From NCBI RefSeq assembly GCF_001949145.1, contig NW_019091683.1, positions 99,511-160,042 on the forward strand: a stretch of 60,532 nucleotides of DNA, read 5' to 3'. Shown here one piece after another: positions 22,926-35,250 of this stretch (the stretch's first letter is position 1; each line of letters starts with the position of its first letter). A program made the translations under genes and the position numbers. The notes beneath the pieces were generated by a model. It searched no databases, was not told the origin of the DNA, and saw only the letters and a program-made list of their open reading frames with translations. The stretch comes from Acanthaster planci (lineage: Eukaryota > Echinodermata > Asteroidea > Valvatida > Acanthasteridae).

Positions 22926-25900
22926 GCGCAACTTCAGCGATTGCCCAATGACAGCCTGCCAATTGTGGCGCGTCCGCCTTTGTGACGAAGTCACAAATAA
23001 GATAGTCAACTTGAAGAGTAAACTGTGGACAGAAAAAAAATGAATGTTATGTTCTCAATGATTACAGAATTTCTACATTCTCAGTATAGCAGAACTCCAG
23101 CACGCAAGGTATAATGTGTGCAGTTAAGAGTACTTCAAATTAATATTCCTCGCATATGAACCAATCCATGTGTTGTATAGGGGCTACAGTTAGGCGGAAG
23201 CTGCCCAAAACTAGTACCCAAAACTCACGCACCATTCAAAGCAAGCTGGAAACCTATTCTTGGGCGTTACTCCGTTTCTGTAAGAACGAGACCGTCCGTG
23301 TTCTAATTTTCTACGGGCTATTCCAGATATGGCGTAATGCCCTAAACACAGACCGGAGACCTGTTTACGTTGCTCACCCAGTTTTGCATAACAAAAGTGA
23401 GCCTGTACAGTGGTACCATCATGGGAAAAGTTAGCGCAAATGTTGAAGGGAGCTGAAGGTGAAAAATTGACCTTTCAACAGATTCAAAAGAGTGAAACTG
23501 AATGCAACACATTTATGCGACCAACATATGTAGACCGTCTGCTGTACTAGCTTTCAATGGTTTTCTGAATCAATCTTTCTGCACGTGAAAGGGCATCGGT
23601 AAATAAAAGTCAAGTTTTAGAGTAAACCTTTTTCTTATTTTTGTTTGATATTGGTTTGTTACTTTTTGTCTGTTTGGTTGGATATACTTGAGTGTATCTC
23701 ATTTTTTGTTTGTTTTTGGTTTTGTTTTGTTTTGCTTTTTTTGTTTACGGTTTTCGGTTTGTTTTCCTATTCACAAACGTTTCCATTTGGATATTTATAG
23801 ACAAACAGGGATCCTGATAGCCTGCACAAAATGGAAGCTTCTCAATGTTTTGATATTTAAATAATTGGTGATCTTGATTTCAGTGACTAAAACTTACAAT
23901 TTTTGATTCCAATGCATTCATCGTCATCGACAATAATGTAGCAATACACATTCTGGAGAGAGGCGCAGTAATGGATTTATCCAGGGGCCGGTATTACATG
24001 TCGTCATTTCCATTTTGAGGCTTCTAGACAATGTCATTTCAGTAACACTGAAAACAGCTTCCTTGGTGATCTGTAATCAGCGATACGGAAAAAAATACCC
24101 TTTCTTTGCAACAACAAGATAACTGGCGTATATAAATATGCATTTTTTTCAAAAGGTGGGTTTACTGCCTTTGAACGCTTCCTTCTGCTGATAACGTCAA
24201 CCGTTGTTATCAGTGGTCGGGCATTAAATAGTGCCAGCAGTAATGTAACAAAACCACCCGCCACAAATAAATACATGTATTGCATTTTGTACGTCAGACA
24301 TCTTGTTTTCCCCCAAATTTGGGAATTACTACCAACAGAAGAGAATTTTGTCTACTGTGTCTTCAAAATGTCCAGGGATCGTCTTTTCAATAACTGGACC
24401 TGCGTTGTACGTTTAAAAGGCATCCATAAGCCCCGTAAATAATGCAATGATGCTCCATACATGGAAGGAAATCAAAGCAGACTATTACAAATCTCCGAAC
24501 AGAACAGTCCACTTGTTTTCGATTGACATAACCCATGTTACAAGCATAGACCACATAGAACACATTACCCGCCTAAAGGGCAGCGAAATTGCATTTGTAT
24601 TTGTACATGTTTCGCTTTTCAAGACAGATAAATCGCTTAGAACCAAAGATTCTTTATATTTGATATTATATGTATCCCCTACTGTAGGTGGCTATGTAAG
24701 GCATTATCAACAGCACCTCTGAACGCTTTAAACCTGAATATAAATATTTGTCCGTATCTTAAATATATAACCTAATATTTATGGGTTTCTGAGTCACAGA
24801 TGAAAAGCACCAAAGTGCTCTCTTGATGTTGATGTTCTAGGGTTAGGAGTCCCCAGCTTTTATTTTATTTGTATATAGGCCTATATAACAATTGTAAATA
24901 AATGAAATTAAATGTTCAACTATGTCTTCTTGAATACATACTTGTCAAATTAACCATTACACGTTTCTTCTTTCATTTGAATAATCAACAAACGTCATTT
25001 TACCGTTACACATTATTGAACCTTGGTCATCTTAATTCTTAATGAATAAACTTTAATGCACACCTACTTATTTGTTTATTCCTTAAAATGACCTCAAACT
25101 TGGTGTTGGTAGGCGGGGCGGGTGAAAGAAAAAGGAAGCGTCATATTGTAGTGTGGCCAGCCAACTTGTTGGACAGTCTCAACGCAAGTGCCGCAGCCTT
25201 GGATTTCACCCAGGCTTTCGTGTATGGTTAAAAGCAGTGGACCGTAAATCCCTTGCCTCTGCATATTGAGCAAAAGCTGTTGCTATTAGATTCTTTATTT
25301 GGAAGTAAAGTTGTGATTATCACTCCAAAAATTTATCGCCTGGGTTGACTTTAAATAGACAGAGATAATTGCAATTTTTTACAACTCTTTTAACTACATC
25401 AGGTGCCATCGGTTTCATCACACATAACGGAAAAAACTGTTTATTGGAGGCAGGTGAAAAAGATGTCTGCACGTGGACAATAGTGGTGCGTTCTGTTCCT
25501 AATGTAAATATTTAGATTCTTTTTGTAATTTGTTACACAGTTTGTTTTGTTTTTAGAAGAAATAAGAGTTAACAGAATGCTCTACATGAAGTGTATTCAT
25601 TTTTAAGGAAATGCGGGTATAGCTCCACAGCTAGATAGCTCCATGTAGAATAACTTTCATATGGACGCAACTGAGTTCCACCACTGGGCTATCAAACCTT
25701 AGTTCTCTCAAGCCCTAAAATATTTGGGGCTACTTCCACTTCCGGCTCAGCGAGGTTTATTTTAAACTCCGTTTTTGTCACTTGAATGCAAGTTACCAAG
25801 CCATCGCTGACACAGTTTATATCCAATCGCCTTTGATGCATTGACGACCTTCTGCTTAACGTCCATTACATTTTTGATTTATTTTTTATCATATTCTATT

Positions 25901-27665
25901 TTCGTTCACATCAACTTAACTTTTTCTATTTCCCCCCCAAAATGAGTTCGAGACATATAGCTAGTCCTTGAATAGGCACAAGTAGCAGTGCATATACTTT
26001 TTCGTCTAATTTGTTCAAAATTAATTTGGACTTTTTGTTCGAATTGAAAATTGACACCATTAATATCACTTACGGAGAGAGGCGAATGTATGTGAAGCAA
26101 CAGGCTTTCCATTCACCAAAAACAAAATGAACACGGTGGAATACGTTTCCAACAAGAGAGGAGTCATTTTGCAGCTTAAGGGGGTACTTTAAGTTCCACC
26201 GTAACTCTCGCTCCAGAATTACCATAATTTTTCAAATTATCACTAACTCCATTGCATCGCCAGCTGAGTTCATTAATTGGATCAGAACTAGCTCAAACCT
26301 TGCTCTCTGTCAGAACATTTCACAATAGTTCTTGCATAAGCACATTATTATAAACCAACCTTTATCACTCCTATTCTAGCTTACCTGCGTAACAGCAAAA
26401 CGACAGTCAATAGGCCTAGGGTCTATTTTTCACAGCAACATGTAAGTGTTGTAGTCATGCTGGAAAGTACGCTCTTGATTTGTCAACCGTAAGGTTCCTG
26501 GGTCCTTTTATATGACTGGAAACCCAGGGCATGATTTTCATGTCAATACAAATGATGACGTCAAACTCTGGAAAAAAGAAAACAGGGTTAAGCGCTTCCA
26601 ACCTTCAGTGACTTTCAATATAGTTGTGAAAACTGTGATCGGCCACATGCAATAGACCTCCGGGTGTGGAGCATGTGATCTTTTCCATTGTAAAGCCATG
26701 GTAAATTTATATTGCGAAGTTCTTTTTGCTGTGCCATTATAGTTGTGAGAGTTACCCGCAACTCACGACTCCTTTGATGGAGGACTTGAAGTGCAGACTT
26801 CAATTCTAGTCTGGACTGACGACTCGGGTCGGACTTGAGTCCTGTTAGACCATTGCGGTTGCTTGAAATTGGCGAGTGGTTTGCTCGGAGTACCTGATGG
26901 ACAGTTACTCCATGTGGTGATGTTGTTCCTCCATGTGGTTATTTTTGTCTCCAGGAAGTTCCTGGTCATGCCTGAACCTGTACGACTGTTTGATGGTGGC
27001 TGATACATCCCTCAGGTCCCGTCTCTAACTACTTTTCATTATACCGTTGTGGAAGTAGATTTGTAGCCACGCCCCCAAAATAACTCTGAGCAGCGAGGTG
27101 GATTTTTTTTTTATTGATATTTCAAAATTTCTTAATCTACAGTGGTTGGGTGTCTACAAATCTCTAACACTGCGCCGTTGACCCTAGGGTTAAGGAGCAG
27201 ATCAGTGCCGAATTATCTTTTCAATACCATCCACTATCCTAAAAAGTGGACGAAATATAGTTTTGTTTTCTCAATGCCCTTGTGAATTCTCGCTTCTAGC
27301 GTGAGACATCCTAATAGTCTCTCGTTGTTCTGTCCATCATCTCTGGGTTTTCAGTCAGATTTGTAAATACGGGAACGTTTTTGGAATGACAACAATTGCG
27401 TTCAAATCCCTGCCTGGGAACATACATAGATCAGTCTTAACATGTAGTTGCAGTGATATAGGCCGTTCTTGCTATTTATGCCATTTTATGCCCAAGAACT
27501 GAAAACGAGGCTGTAGGGGACTCTGCGTTGTCAGCAAACAAGCGAAGCATTGTTCAGTGTCGTGTTGTTGCAATCATGGACAAAAACAAGCTTTTATCGT
27601 TTTCCAAAGAACAAGATCCAGCGGCAAAGTGAATTGTTAAGATCAAACGGGACGACAGGCCCTAT

Positions 27666-28208
27666 TCAGGGTATGTTTTGACTTTGAAACGACTTCTCTG
27701 GGCACAGATCTGGGCACTCTGTGATCACTGGCTCTACACTGTACACATTATTGTACTTTGGTGCAGTTCGATTGATCCAGTCTTTTCCATCCTCCAAGAT
27801 TGATCGCGGCCAGCACAATGAAAGAACGTCTGTAATTTGCAAATTAGCATCTATAGAATTCTGAACTTCGAAGAAAATAAACCTAGTTAAAGGTAATCCG
27901 ATGAATGAGCAAAAAGTGTGCTCGATTGTGGCGTCAATTGGGCCTAAATATAAACAGTGCACGCGTGCAAGGTGATCAAAACGTCCCAGATGAAATTCTG
28001 TTAATAAACTGCTTACCCTTCAGATTATGAATGCAGGCTCCTGAAAAATACTCGAAGCCTTTACCAAGCTGGTGCTCTCCACTGCTTTTGGAGCCCTTTT
28101 CGACGTAATCCTCCACAAACCCAAAGGTTATCACGGGAACCACGGAAAGATCCCTTCCATTTACAGCCGTCGTGACACGCAAGCTCTCCACAGCCTCGTT
28201 TTCAGCTG
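27666..28208 (-). CDS. Unrecognised two-exon gene candidate
   Basis: Exon 28017-28208 (192 bp; acceptor TTATTCACAG, donor GTAAGC, phase 1 to phase 1) encodes a sequence including VNGRDLSVVPVITFGFVEDY and FEYFSGACIHNLK. It joins through a 73-base GT-AG intron to 27943, whose exon continues in frame (GPIDATIEHTFCSFIG, ITECPDLCPEKSF) to a stop at 27666. A possible upstream exon ends at a GTAAGC donor at 29254 with a compatible phase. I recognise no domain. The support is splice-site quality and frame consistency only, so chance or an old pseudogene remain possible. Confidence 0.3.
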
Positions 28209-29263
28209 CTGTGAATAAAATCAGCATAAACATTATGAAAGGCCTATAACATACGGAATATATAGGGGAATAAATATGTACTTAGCTGGTATTATTTATT
28301 CAGTCAGTATATGATGGATTTCCAGTGATTTTGTTCACTGGTTTTTTTTTTTTGTTTTTACTTTTATTTTCTTAAACACCCCCTGTCCATTTTATGGAAT
28401 ATTCTCTGAGCAAATTATCTAGTTGGCGCGGGACGAGGAGCGTGCACACAGACTCTTGGCCAATCAGAGCCTATTAACCTGTCTCGAATCCAGGCCTCAG
28501 CGCGTGATTTACTTGGCGGGCATTATCATTTCTCAGCGGAAATTATTACATGTGTATAAACACAGTCAAGCTGTGCGTTGTTGAATAGGGAGACTCTCTG
28601 AGGTAGTTATGAATAGGCCTATAATGTAAAAAAAAGTTATAACCAACTACATGACGGTTTCGTTTTATTTTAACATTTTCTGGCCTGGTAAATTTTAAAG
28701 CAATTTTACAAACTTTAAATTTTACGATTATCGAATATTGTCTGATATGCGAATCAGAAAATCGCAATTGGTAAGGTTTGCCTGCCTGTGTGTTTGATAG
28801 TTGAACAAAATGACTGACATAATCATCTCATCAAGTTGCTGATTCGTGTAGTTTTCCAATGACCTAAACACCAACAAATGACAACAATGCACCGTAAATC
28901 CGTAAAAGGAAACCATATGCATTATCCGGTATCATTGCACTCATGGTGTTGAAACTGTTGCACATCACGCAGTTAAATTATCCAGCGTTGGTGCAATGGT
29001 TTTGTTCTCAAACTCAATTTGAGAGTGTTTGCCTATCTCCTGTCTAATGGCTATAAAATTAAATTTGCTCCTCTTTATTTAATTAATCCTTTTGAGCATG
29101 CGGAACCTTTTTCTGCTCGCTGACAATGAGTAATTTGAAGACTTGCCTCTTAATTTATTCTTGAAAAGCAGCTCTCCCACGGAATTCGTTGTGCAGTACG
29201 GATTTTAACATGCATGTGTATATATAGATCGAAGGTATAGGTCACTTGCTTACTGGAAAGGCA

Positions 29264-32200
29264 GATGTTTGTGACAAGGTACACACTGGCAATGAAAGTA
29301 ACTGGTTCAAAGATGCTACGCTTCGCTTGGAAGGGTAAACATTGTTGGCCTTCGCAGACAATGCGTTGTACTTCATGTAACGACACATGTGGGTGCTCAG
29401 TTGAATAGGTTTCTCCTCAAAATGAAGGTATGTGAATGTGTGTCAGTTTTTGGATTTAACATCTGTACAACGTGGAAGCCATTTTTGCAGTGCTTTTGAT
29501 ACTGTGACAAAAACTGAATCGTCAAAATAACGGCTTTCAGTAGAAAATCTTGCTGCTCCCGTCGTTATCGTTTATGCAGCAAGGTTTCACTTCTGTTGTG
29601 TTGATGTTTGAAACGAAGATTTGTTGAAAAATATGATCTCTTGTTGTTCAAAGCAACCCAAAACAATCTGTATCCCGCCCTAAGGAAACGTATCAAACTA
29701 TGGCAAGAGCGTGTTTCTCGCCATAGTGAGGCAACAACTTGATCGCTGCAGCAGGAACTTGCCGCGGGGTGATAAAACGGAATAATTCGTCTGCCATTAA
29801 TGCACCAATGCATGTAATACAGACCGAAAATGTAACAAACAGTGCCTGATTGTGCTCCCCTATGGACACCAGATTGGTATCCATAGAGGAAAAGGCATCT
29901 CACATGGAGCCTAGGCTTTTAGAAGATGCCGCCATACCCCCTCGAATTGCAACCACTAAACTCTTGACTACATGTATTCCATCCAGTTATTTCTTCATTC
30001 GTGTTTTTATTCATGTGTATACTTCTTATTATTGAGATTGAATTTTAAAAATGTTGGGTCATTGATTCAACGAGGGTCACTGATTCACAACTATGAACGA
30101 CCAGATGGGAGGCCTTCGAAAATGTTATAGAATGAAAAAAAAGAGGTTCGGTAGGCCTAAGGTTCCCAAATTGCAAACACGTGTGTGGGGATGGGTGTTA
30201 TCGGGTCCATTGTTTGAATGAATGTGTTGATGGTGGTCGGTCATTTGAGCACTATTCCCACGTATGTTCGTTCCCCATAGACTGTGCGTACAGTAAGTTT
30301 GTATATTCACGCGCATACACAATGGTAACATACGTCGTCGGCCAGAAAACTGATGTTCCTGCCGACGACGCATATTGCTGGTGACCCATGCGAGGGATTG
30401 GTCCTGCCATTTCCCTTGAAGACCTCTCTTGTGAATAAATTGCAGAAAACTGTCAAATGGTGATATTTAACAGCTTTTGGTAAAAAGGCATCTCCATCTC
30501 ATCAAATATGTGGAAAATGTCTATTTTACGACAAGGGATAATCATGAAAAAAATCCGTCTTTTTTACTTGACTTTGTGTCTTATTTTCACAGTTTTGCCG
30601 TCTTTACCTTCAAATAACTTTGATGTCACATAATAGTAACTCTTATGATCAAAATAGTTTATTACGTCTAGGCAGAAAACCTCAACCCTTAAACTTCACT
30701 TCGTTTTTCATTGGGACTCAATTTCGTCATTTCCGTGTTTTTCACCTAGTTTAGTGCCCAATTTTCACACTTTTGTCAAATTCCCCTCAGGTCGTCGGTG
30801 GTACTGTCTGGAAGACAGATGAATCTTTTGTATCCATCAGTTCATTTCTTCAAGATTGAGAGACATTTGTCTGAAATGCGGTTCGTTTTTAATGAGGTTT
30901 CAAATTTCTGCACTGAGTCCGGGAGCGGAGCGTCTGGGTTTGGGGCCTGGTATACACAAGTACACGCATGCACACCTGGGGACGAGTTTGTTTCGGTACA
31001 AGTTGACGTTTTCTGGATTGCACTATATACATGTACGTGGAATGACGTCAAATAGCCCGACTAAAAGGCACCAACAAAACTTTTTCGTTCTCATTCATAC
31101 GGTGTCCTTGCATGATACTTTCTCATTAGAAAGTTCATGATATTCATCTACCTAACTATTCACAAACAGAAAAATGTCAGGGAAAACCTGGCAAAATTGA
31201 AAAAAATAATAAAAACCTAAAATGGTGACACTTTTAACTTCTAAATCTGTTACTTTGGAGGTACGTGAGAAAGTTTGGCAAAAATTTCGCAGAAATTTTT
31301 GATTGTGCAAGTTATAGCAAAAGGGACTTTGAGTGTAGACACTAATCGATTTGGAAATGAGGGCTAATATTACTTTTGGGCTCCACCTGTCCGAGTCAAG
31401 AGCCTTTTCACTGGCGTCTGGCTGTATTGGGATTCAGTGCGCATGCACCCCAACTAAGTGAGGCGCATGAACATACGTGTTCCTACCCCATAATTGGCCA
31501 ATACGCTATTGGTGGCAGAAAAGGTGATACTAAAAGTTGTCTGTAATTGCTATTGTAGCACTCAGGCAGGCTCGCTCGGCGCTCAACACCGAAGGTTATC
31601 GGCTATCACCGACCCACGCTTATGCTAGAAATTTATTTCATACAAATTATACTAGAGCGGCAGAATGTAACATGTGAGGACGCTCGTTTTAGAAAAGTAT
31701 ATCCTAATCTAAGGGAAAGACAGACGAACAAAATAACACGCAGGGAAACAAGAGTTTCAATAATAACAATTAACAATATTTCATTGAACATTTAAGAAGC
31801 GATAGGAATTAATGAATGAAGGGCACAGGTAGCCTAATTAATGCCGAGGCTCTGATGTGCAAAGACGTTATTAAAATATGATCAGGCTTTCATTTCATCA
31901 TCAGCCATCTCTGTATTTGAGGCGCCACCCAATCTGAGGGCGATCTCCGGAAGCGCACTAAATAATGAGGCACCTTAATTAATAAATATTAAGGTCCAGG
32001 TAGCTCGCTTTAATAAAAGAGCCTAAAATTTAGTTTAATTATGACAATTTGGCGGTGGCGCCGACTGCAGCAATCTGACAAGTCCAAGTTAAACCTATCC
32101 CGATCAATAACAATCAAGTTCAGCGAACGTGTTAAACATTGCGCTGTCTAAGTGGGCGACAAAGTGCTCCCAAACGTGCACTCAACAGAGAACTACAAAC

Positions 32201-32884
32201 ACATGTACTTGCACACCCGATGTCAAGAGAAAATGCACCCAAATGCTAACAAATGCATATACGTCCTATTTCGATCTAAACCGTGCGCAGTGCGTGCACG
32301 GTAGAGGGGCCCCAGAGAAGCGCAAACAATATGACGTCAGGACTACATATGCGCACTAGGAAATTCCTCACACAAGCAGTGGATGAAAGTAAACTAATTT
32401 CCGCTACGCTATTTTAGTTTTGCTCTTGGTCAACCGGCACCACCTATTTATAAATAAATATTCGACCAACAGCTTAAGCTCAAGAAAGTGGTATATAGAT
32501 TGTATAAATACCTGATTTAGTGGCTAATGGTTTCAGTTTTGCTCTTTCTCTTCAGACATGATTTGGGAACTTCATACAGAGGAGAACTACCTGACTTCTT
32601 ATGGAAATCTTTGCCCATTTTTCCATTTCATCTGTGAATGCTGATAAACTTAACCTAGCAAGGTTAGCATGCAGCCCCAGCATGCCTAGGGCCTACCTGC
32701 ATACACTTGGGCATGTCGGGAGACAAGTCCGCTTTTGTACTGGTCCTAGCTGTTTGCCGCCGTTCTATATTGAACTCGAACTTGAAGCTTGTTTTGGCTG
32801 CAAGATTGGCAGTGGTTTTAGGTTTACAGTAGCAGGAAAGCTTCTTCGTTGTCCATTTTGCCGTGAAACAACCTCCTCCCACTC
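29264..32884. other. Spacer: no recognised gene
   Basis: Frames of 60-112 codons overlap one another on both strands with no domain signature. A short palindrome CTATGGACACC...GGTATCCATAG lies at about 29858-29884. Nothing else was supported. Confidence 0.4.
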
Positions 32885-33102
32885 ACTTGTCCACAGGAAA
32901 ATCGTTGGATGCGGTACATCTTAAGTTTTGTCTCCGCCTACAAAATGTAGACTGCATACAGAGGTCGGTCCACTTGGCCTTGGTTTTGATGACCTTATTT
33001 CTCATGGAAATCTGTCGCCTTTTGCTGTCCCGTGGAAGTTTAAAAAACGTAGCTCTGGCGTTCGTTGAGTGCTTGATGAACACAGCAGTTTACATGAACC
33101 AT
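32885..33102 (-). pseudogene. THAP-type zinc-finger remnant, frame-shifted
   Basis: Starting at 33102, MVHVNCCVH resembles the C2CH start of a THAP domain. A second frame gives ATFFKLPRDSKRR. A third gives SVCSLHFVGGDKT followed by DVPHPTIFLW, the closing C..H F-x-G-G part. The order and spacing match one THAP domain, but at least two frameshifts and one stop break it. THAP domains often come from P-element-like or Harbinger-like transposases, so this is probably transposon debris. Confidence 0.55.
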
Positions 33103-33540
33103 TTTGGCGAATCGGGAATTTTTTTTCTTTGTTTTTCTTTTTTTCGTGTCAGTTCGATACACACGCCATATAGTGTACGTTACACAACGTTTTGTTCACG
33201 TCGACGCGTTCCTGCAACATCCCCCCCCCTTTCACCCACAATGCACCGCGGTAAACATTGCATTACGTCATTATGTTGTAGGTCTATTAACTGGCATGTC
33301 ATACTTTCTCTGGCAGAATACCACTGCGTGTGAGTGTATATGACCAAACATGCGGTGAATCAAGATTTAATTTCAGTCCAACCCAAATCAAGGAACCCCT
33401 TTATTACCACTTCAATAAACAGCTGAATGAAACCTACCTACCTAATTCCTAGTTTTTTTCATGTACAGTGCTTTAATGTTTGCTGTAAACACGTTGTAAA
33501 TATTGTTCTTAGTCCTAATGTTAGTCTTCAATAATGCAGG

Positions 33541-35050
33541 CCTGGATGGCAAGCAACCTCCACTTACCAAACGCCACTTCCTGTGAAGTTCACGGAACCG
33601 ACTGGGTGTAGCCAGAATTTCAGTCATCTTTTACCCCTACAGATATTTCAAGTCTTCTTCTGTGAAGCAGTTTGGCAGTTGCTAGTGAGAGAGACCAACC
33701 GATATGCAGATCGGACACTATCTGCAGAATCCGCTAACTGTCAGTGTAATTGGATTCCAGAGGATGTTCGTGAAATGATGGCTTTTGTCGAACTGCTGCT
33801 CCCGATGGGCATCAACAAAAGGCCTAGTTTCGCAATGTACTGGCCCAGGTGCGAAGTTCTTCGAAGTCGACAAGAATCCGTCGACAAGAAATGTCTTGCA
33901 ACCGATTTATGGCACTCCTTCGATTTCTCCACCTTGCCGACAAAGTCTAAAGTTCGTCTGTTACTGGACATTGTAGTTCCGTCGTTTTGTAGTATCTATA
34001 AGCCCGGACGAAACCTCTCACCGGATGAGACTATGATAAAGTTTACTGGTCCACTCAGTTTTAATCAGTACATATCACTCAAGTCGGCCAAATATGGCTT
34101 GAAATGTTTTTCCTTGAACGAGTCTCAGACCGGTTACACATGTGACTGGAAGGTGTTTACTGGATCCAGCACTCCATCAGACCAAATCATCCCCCACTCC
34201 GTTGCGTACGCTGAAGCCAACCATCCACTTAACCTTAAAGCATCAGGCTAAGTTGTCGTCGACGTACTGAAAGGACTGTAAAACAAGGGGCGTGTTGTTT
34301 TCTTGGACAATTAGTACATTAGCCCTGCTCTTGTGCACAAGTTGTCCAAGATAGGGTTTGGAGCTCGTGGAACTGTGCGCTATACCACACAAGGCATTCC
34401 AGACAGTGCAAACCCTAAGAACGTCACCATGAACCGACATGATCCACCCCAATTTTTCTCTAAAGCGGGGCAACTATGTGTTATTTGGCAGGACCCAAAA
34501 AACGTGTAACAGTTCTGACTAATTATGGCGACTGCAAAAGTGTTACCAAAGACATTCGTTGCAAAGCAAGTTCAACCGGGCGTCGTACAATCCAAAGACC
34601 TGCCGTCGTCAAAGGTTATAATAAGAACATGAGCGGAATAGCATCACAAATGTGTATGTACTACACGCATCATCATAGATCCCTGAAATAGTCTTTGTAA
34701 TTCTTGATATCTGTTTGGTTAATGCTACCATCGTGTACAACAGCATCCCCACAAAGCGTCCGCTCACTAGCTTGGATTTCCGGGTCCAGGTCATCGATGA
34801 ACTGTCCACCTGCAGGACCAGCAACTCAACAACATATGCCCCCGAAACTGTACTCCTTTCAAGTGGACGTTATCCCGGAGGAAATAGGCCAGGCCAAAAA
34901 CGAAACTGTGTTTTTTGCAGTACTAGAACCCAACCTAAAAGGACTCGTATGGTTTGTAAGAATTGCCAGAAACCAATGTGTCGAATTTCATGCTTTGAAA
35001 ATTTCACAGTGTGCGTTAACATAGACGCGGGTACTTTGGATTGCGCCCCC
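33541..35050 (+). pseudogene. Decayed piggyBac transposase
   Basis: Plus-strand frame to 34251 contains WQLLVRETNRYAD, FVELLLPMGINKRPSFAMYW, LSPDETMIKFTGPLSFNQY and SAKYGLKCFSLNESQTGY, the conserved blocks of DDE_Tnp_1_7. The next block, VVFLDN, is followed directly by a stop where N-W/Y-F/Y is usual. After frame changes, MYYTHHHRSLK and the C-terminal cysteine-rich finger (CVFCSTRTQP, MVCKNCQKPMCRISCF) are visible near 34640-35010. The first Asp (in PDE) and second Asp (in LDN) of the catalytic triad are visible. The third Asp block is replaced by SGIASQM. It is not functional as it stands. Confidence 0.85.
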
Positions 35051-35058
35051 CCTTCAAC

Positions 35059-35139
35059 CCCCCCCCCCATTCCAATGTTGCATTGGATCGCCATGGGCGC
35101 GCACCGGCCCTTAACGCAACATTGGATGGGGGCGGGGGC
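35059..35139. repeat. GC-rich hairpin at the end of the piggyBac remnant
   Basis: CCCCCATTCCAATGTTGC and GCAACATTGGATGGGGG form arms of 17-18 bases around a GC-rich loop, flanked by poly-C and poly-G stretches. It directly follows the transposase cysteine-rich tail and looks like a separate small insertion or terminal structure. Confidence 0.6.
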
Positions 35140-35250
35140 CACGGGGGTGGGGAGGGTAGGAGGCAAAGGCCTCATGAAATCTGAGCGGCAACGTATGTGC
35201 CATAAATGTGGTGCCATCTCCAATCAGTCTTCTTGTAGACAAGAATAAGT

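Larger units (their letters stand above)
18275..27665. other. Spacer upstream of gene A: no recognised gene
   Basis: About 9.4 kb with only short, unconvincing open frames on both strands. Two hairpins are listed separately. A CGTATCCAACGGGGG string near 18480 resembles the start of transposon debris common in such genomes. The promoter and 5' noncoding exon of gene A are expected here but could not be placed. Confidence 0.5.

Noticed and set aside
23640-23770. TTTGTTTTG-rich stretch as possible regulatory element
   Set aside because: Low-complexity sequence only.
29850-29903. Palindrome CTATGGACACC...GGTATCCATAG as a regulatory site
   Set aside because: Short, with a mismatch, and no gene with convincing support begins nearby.
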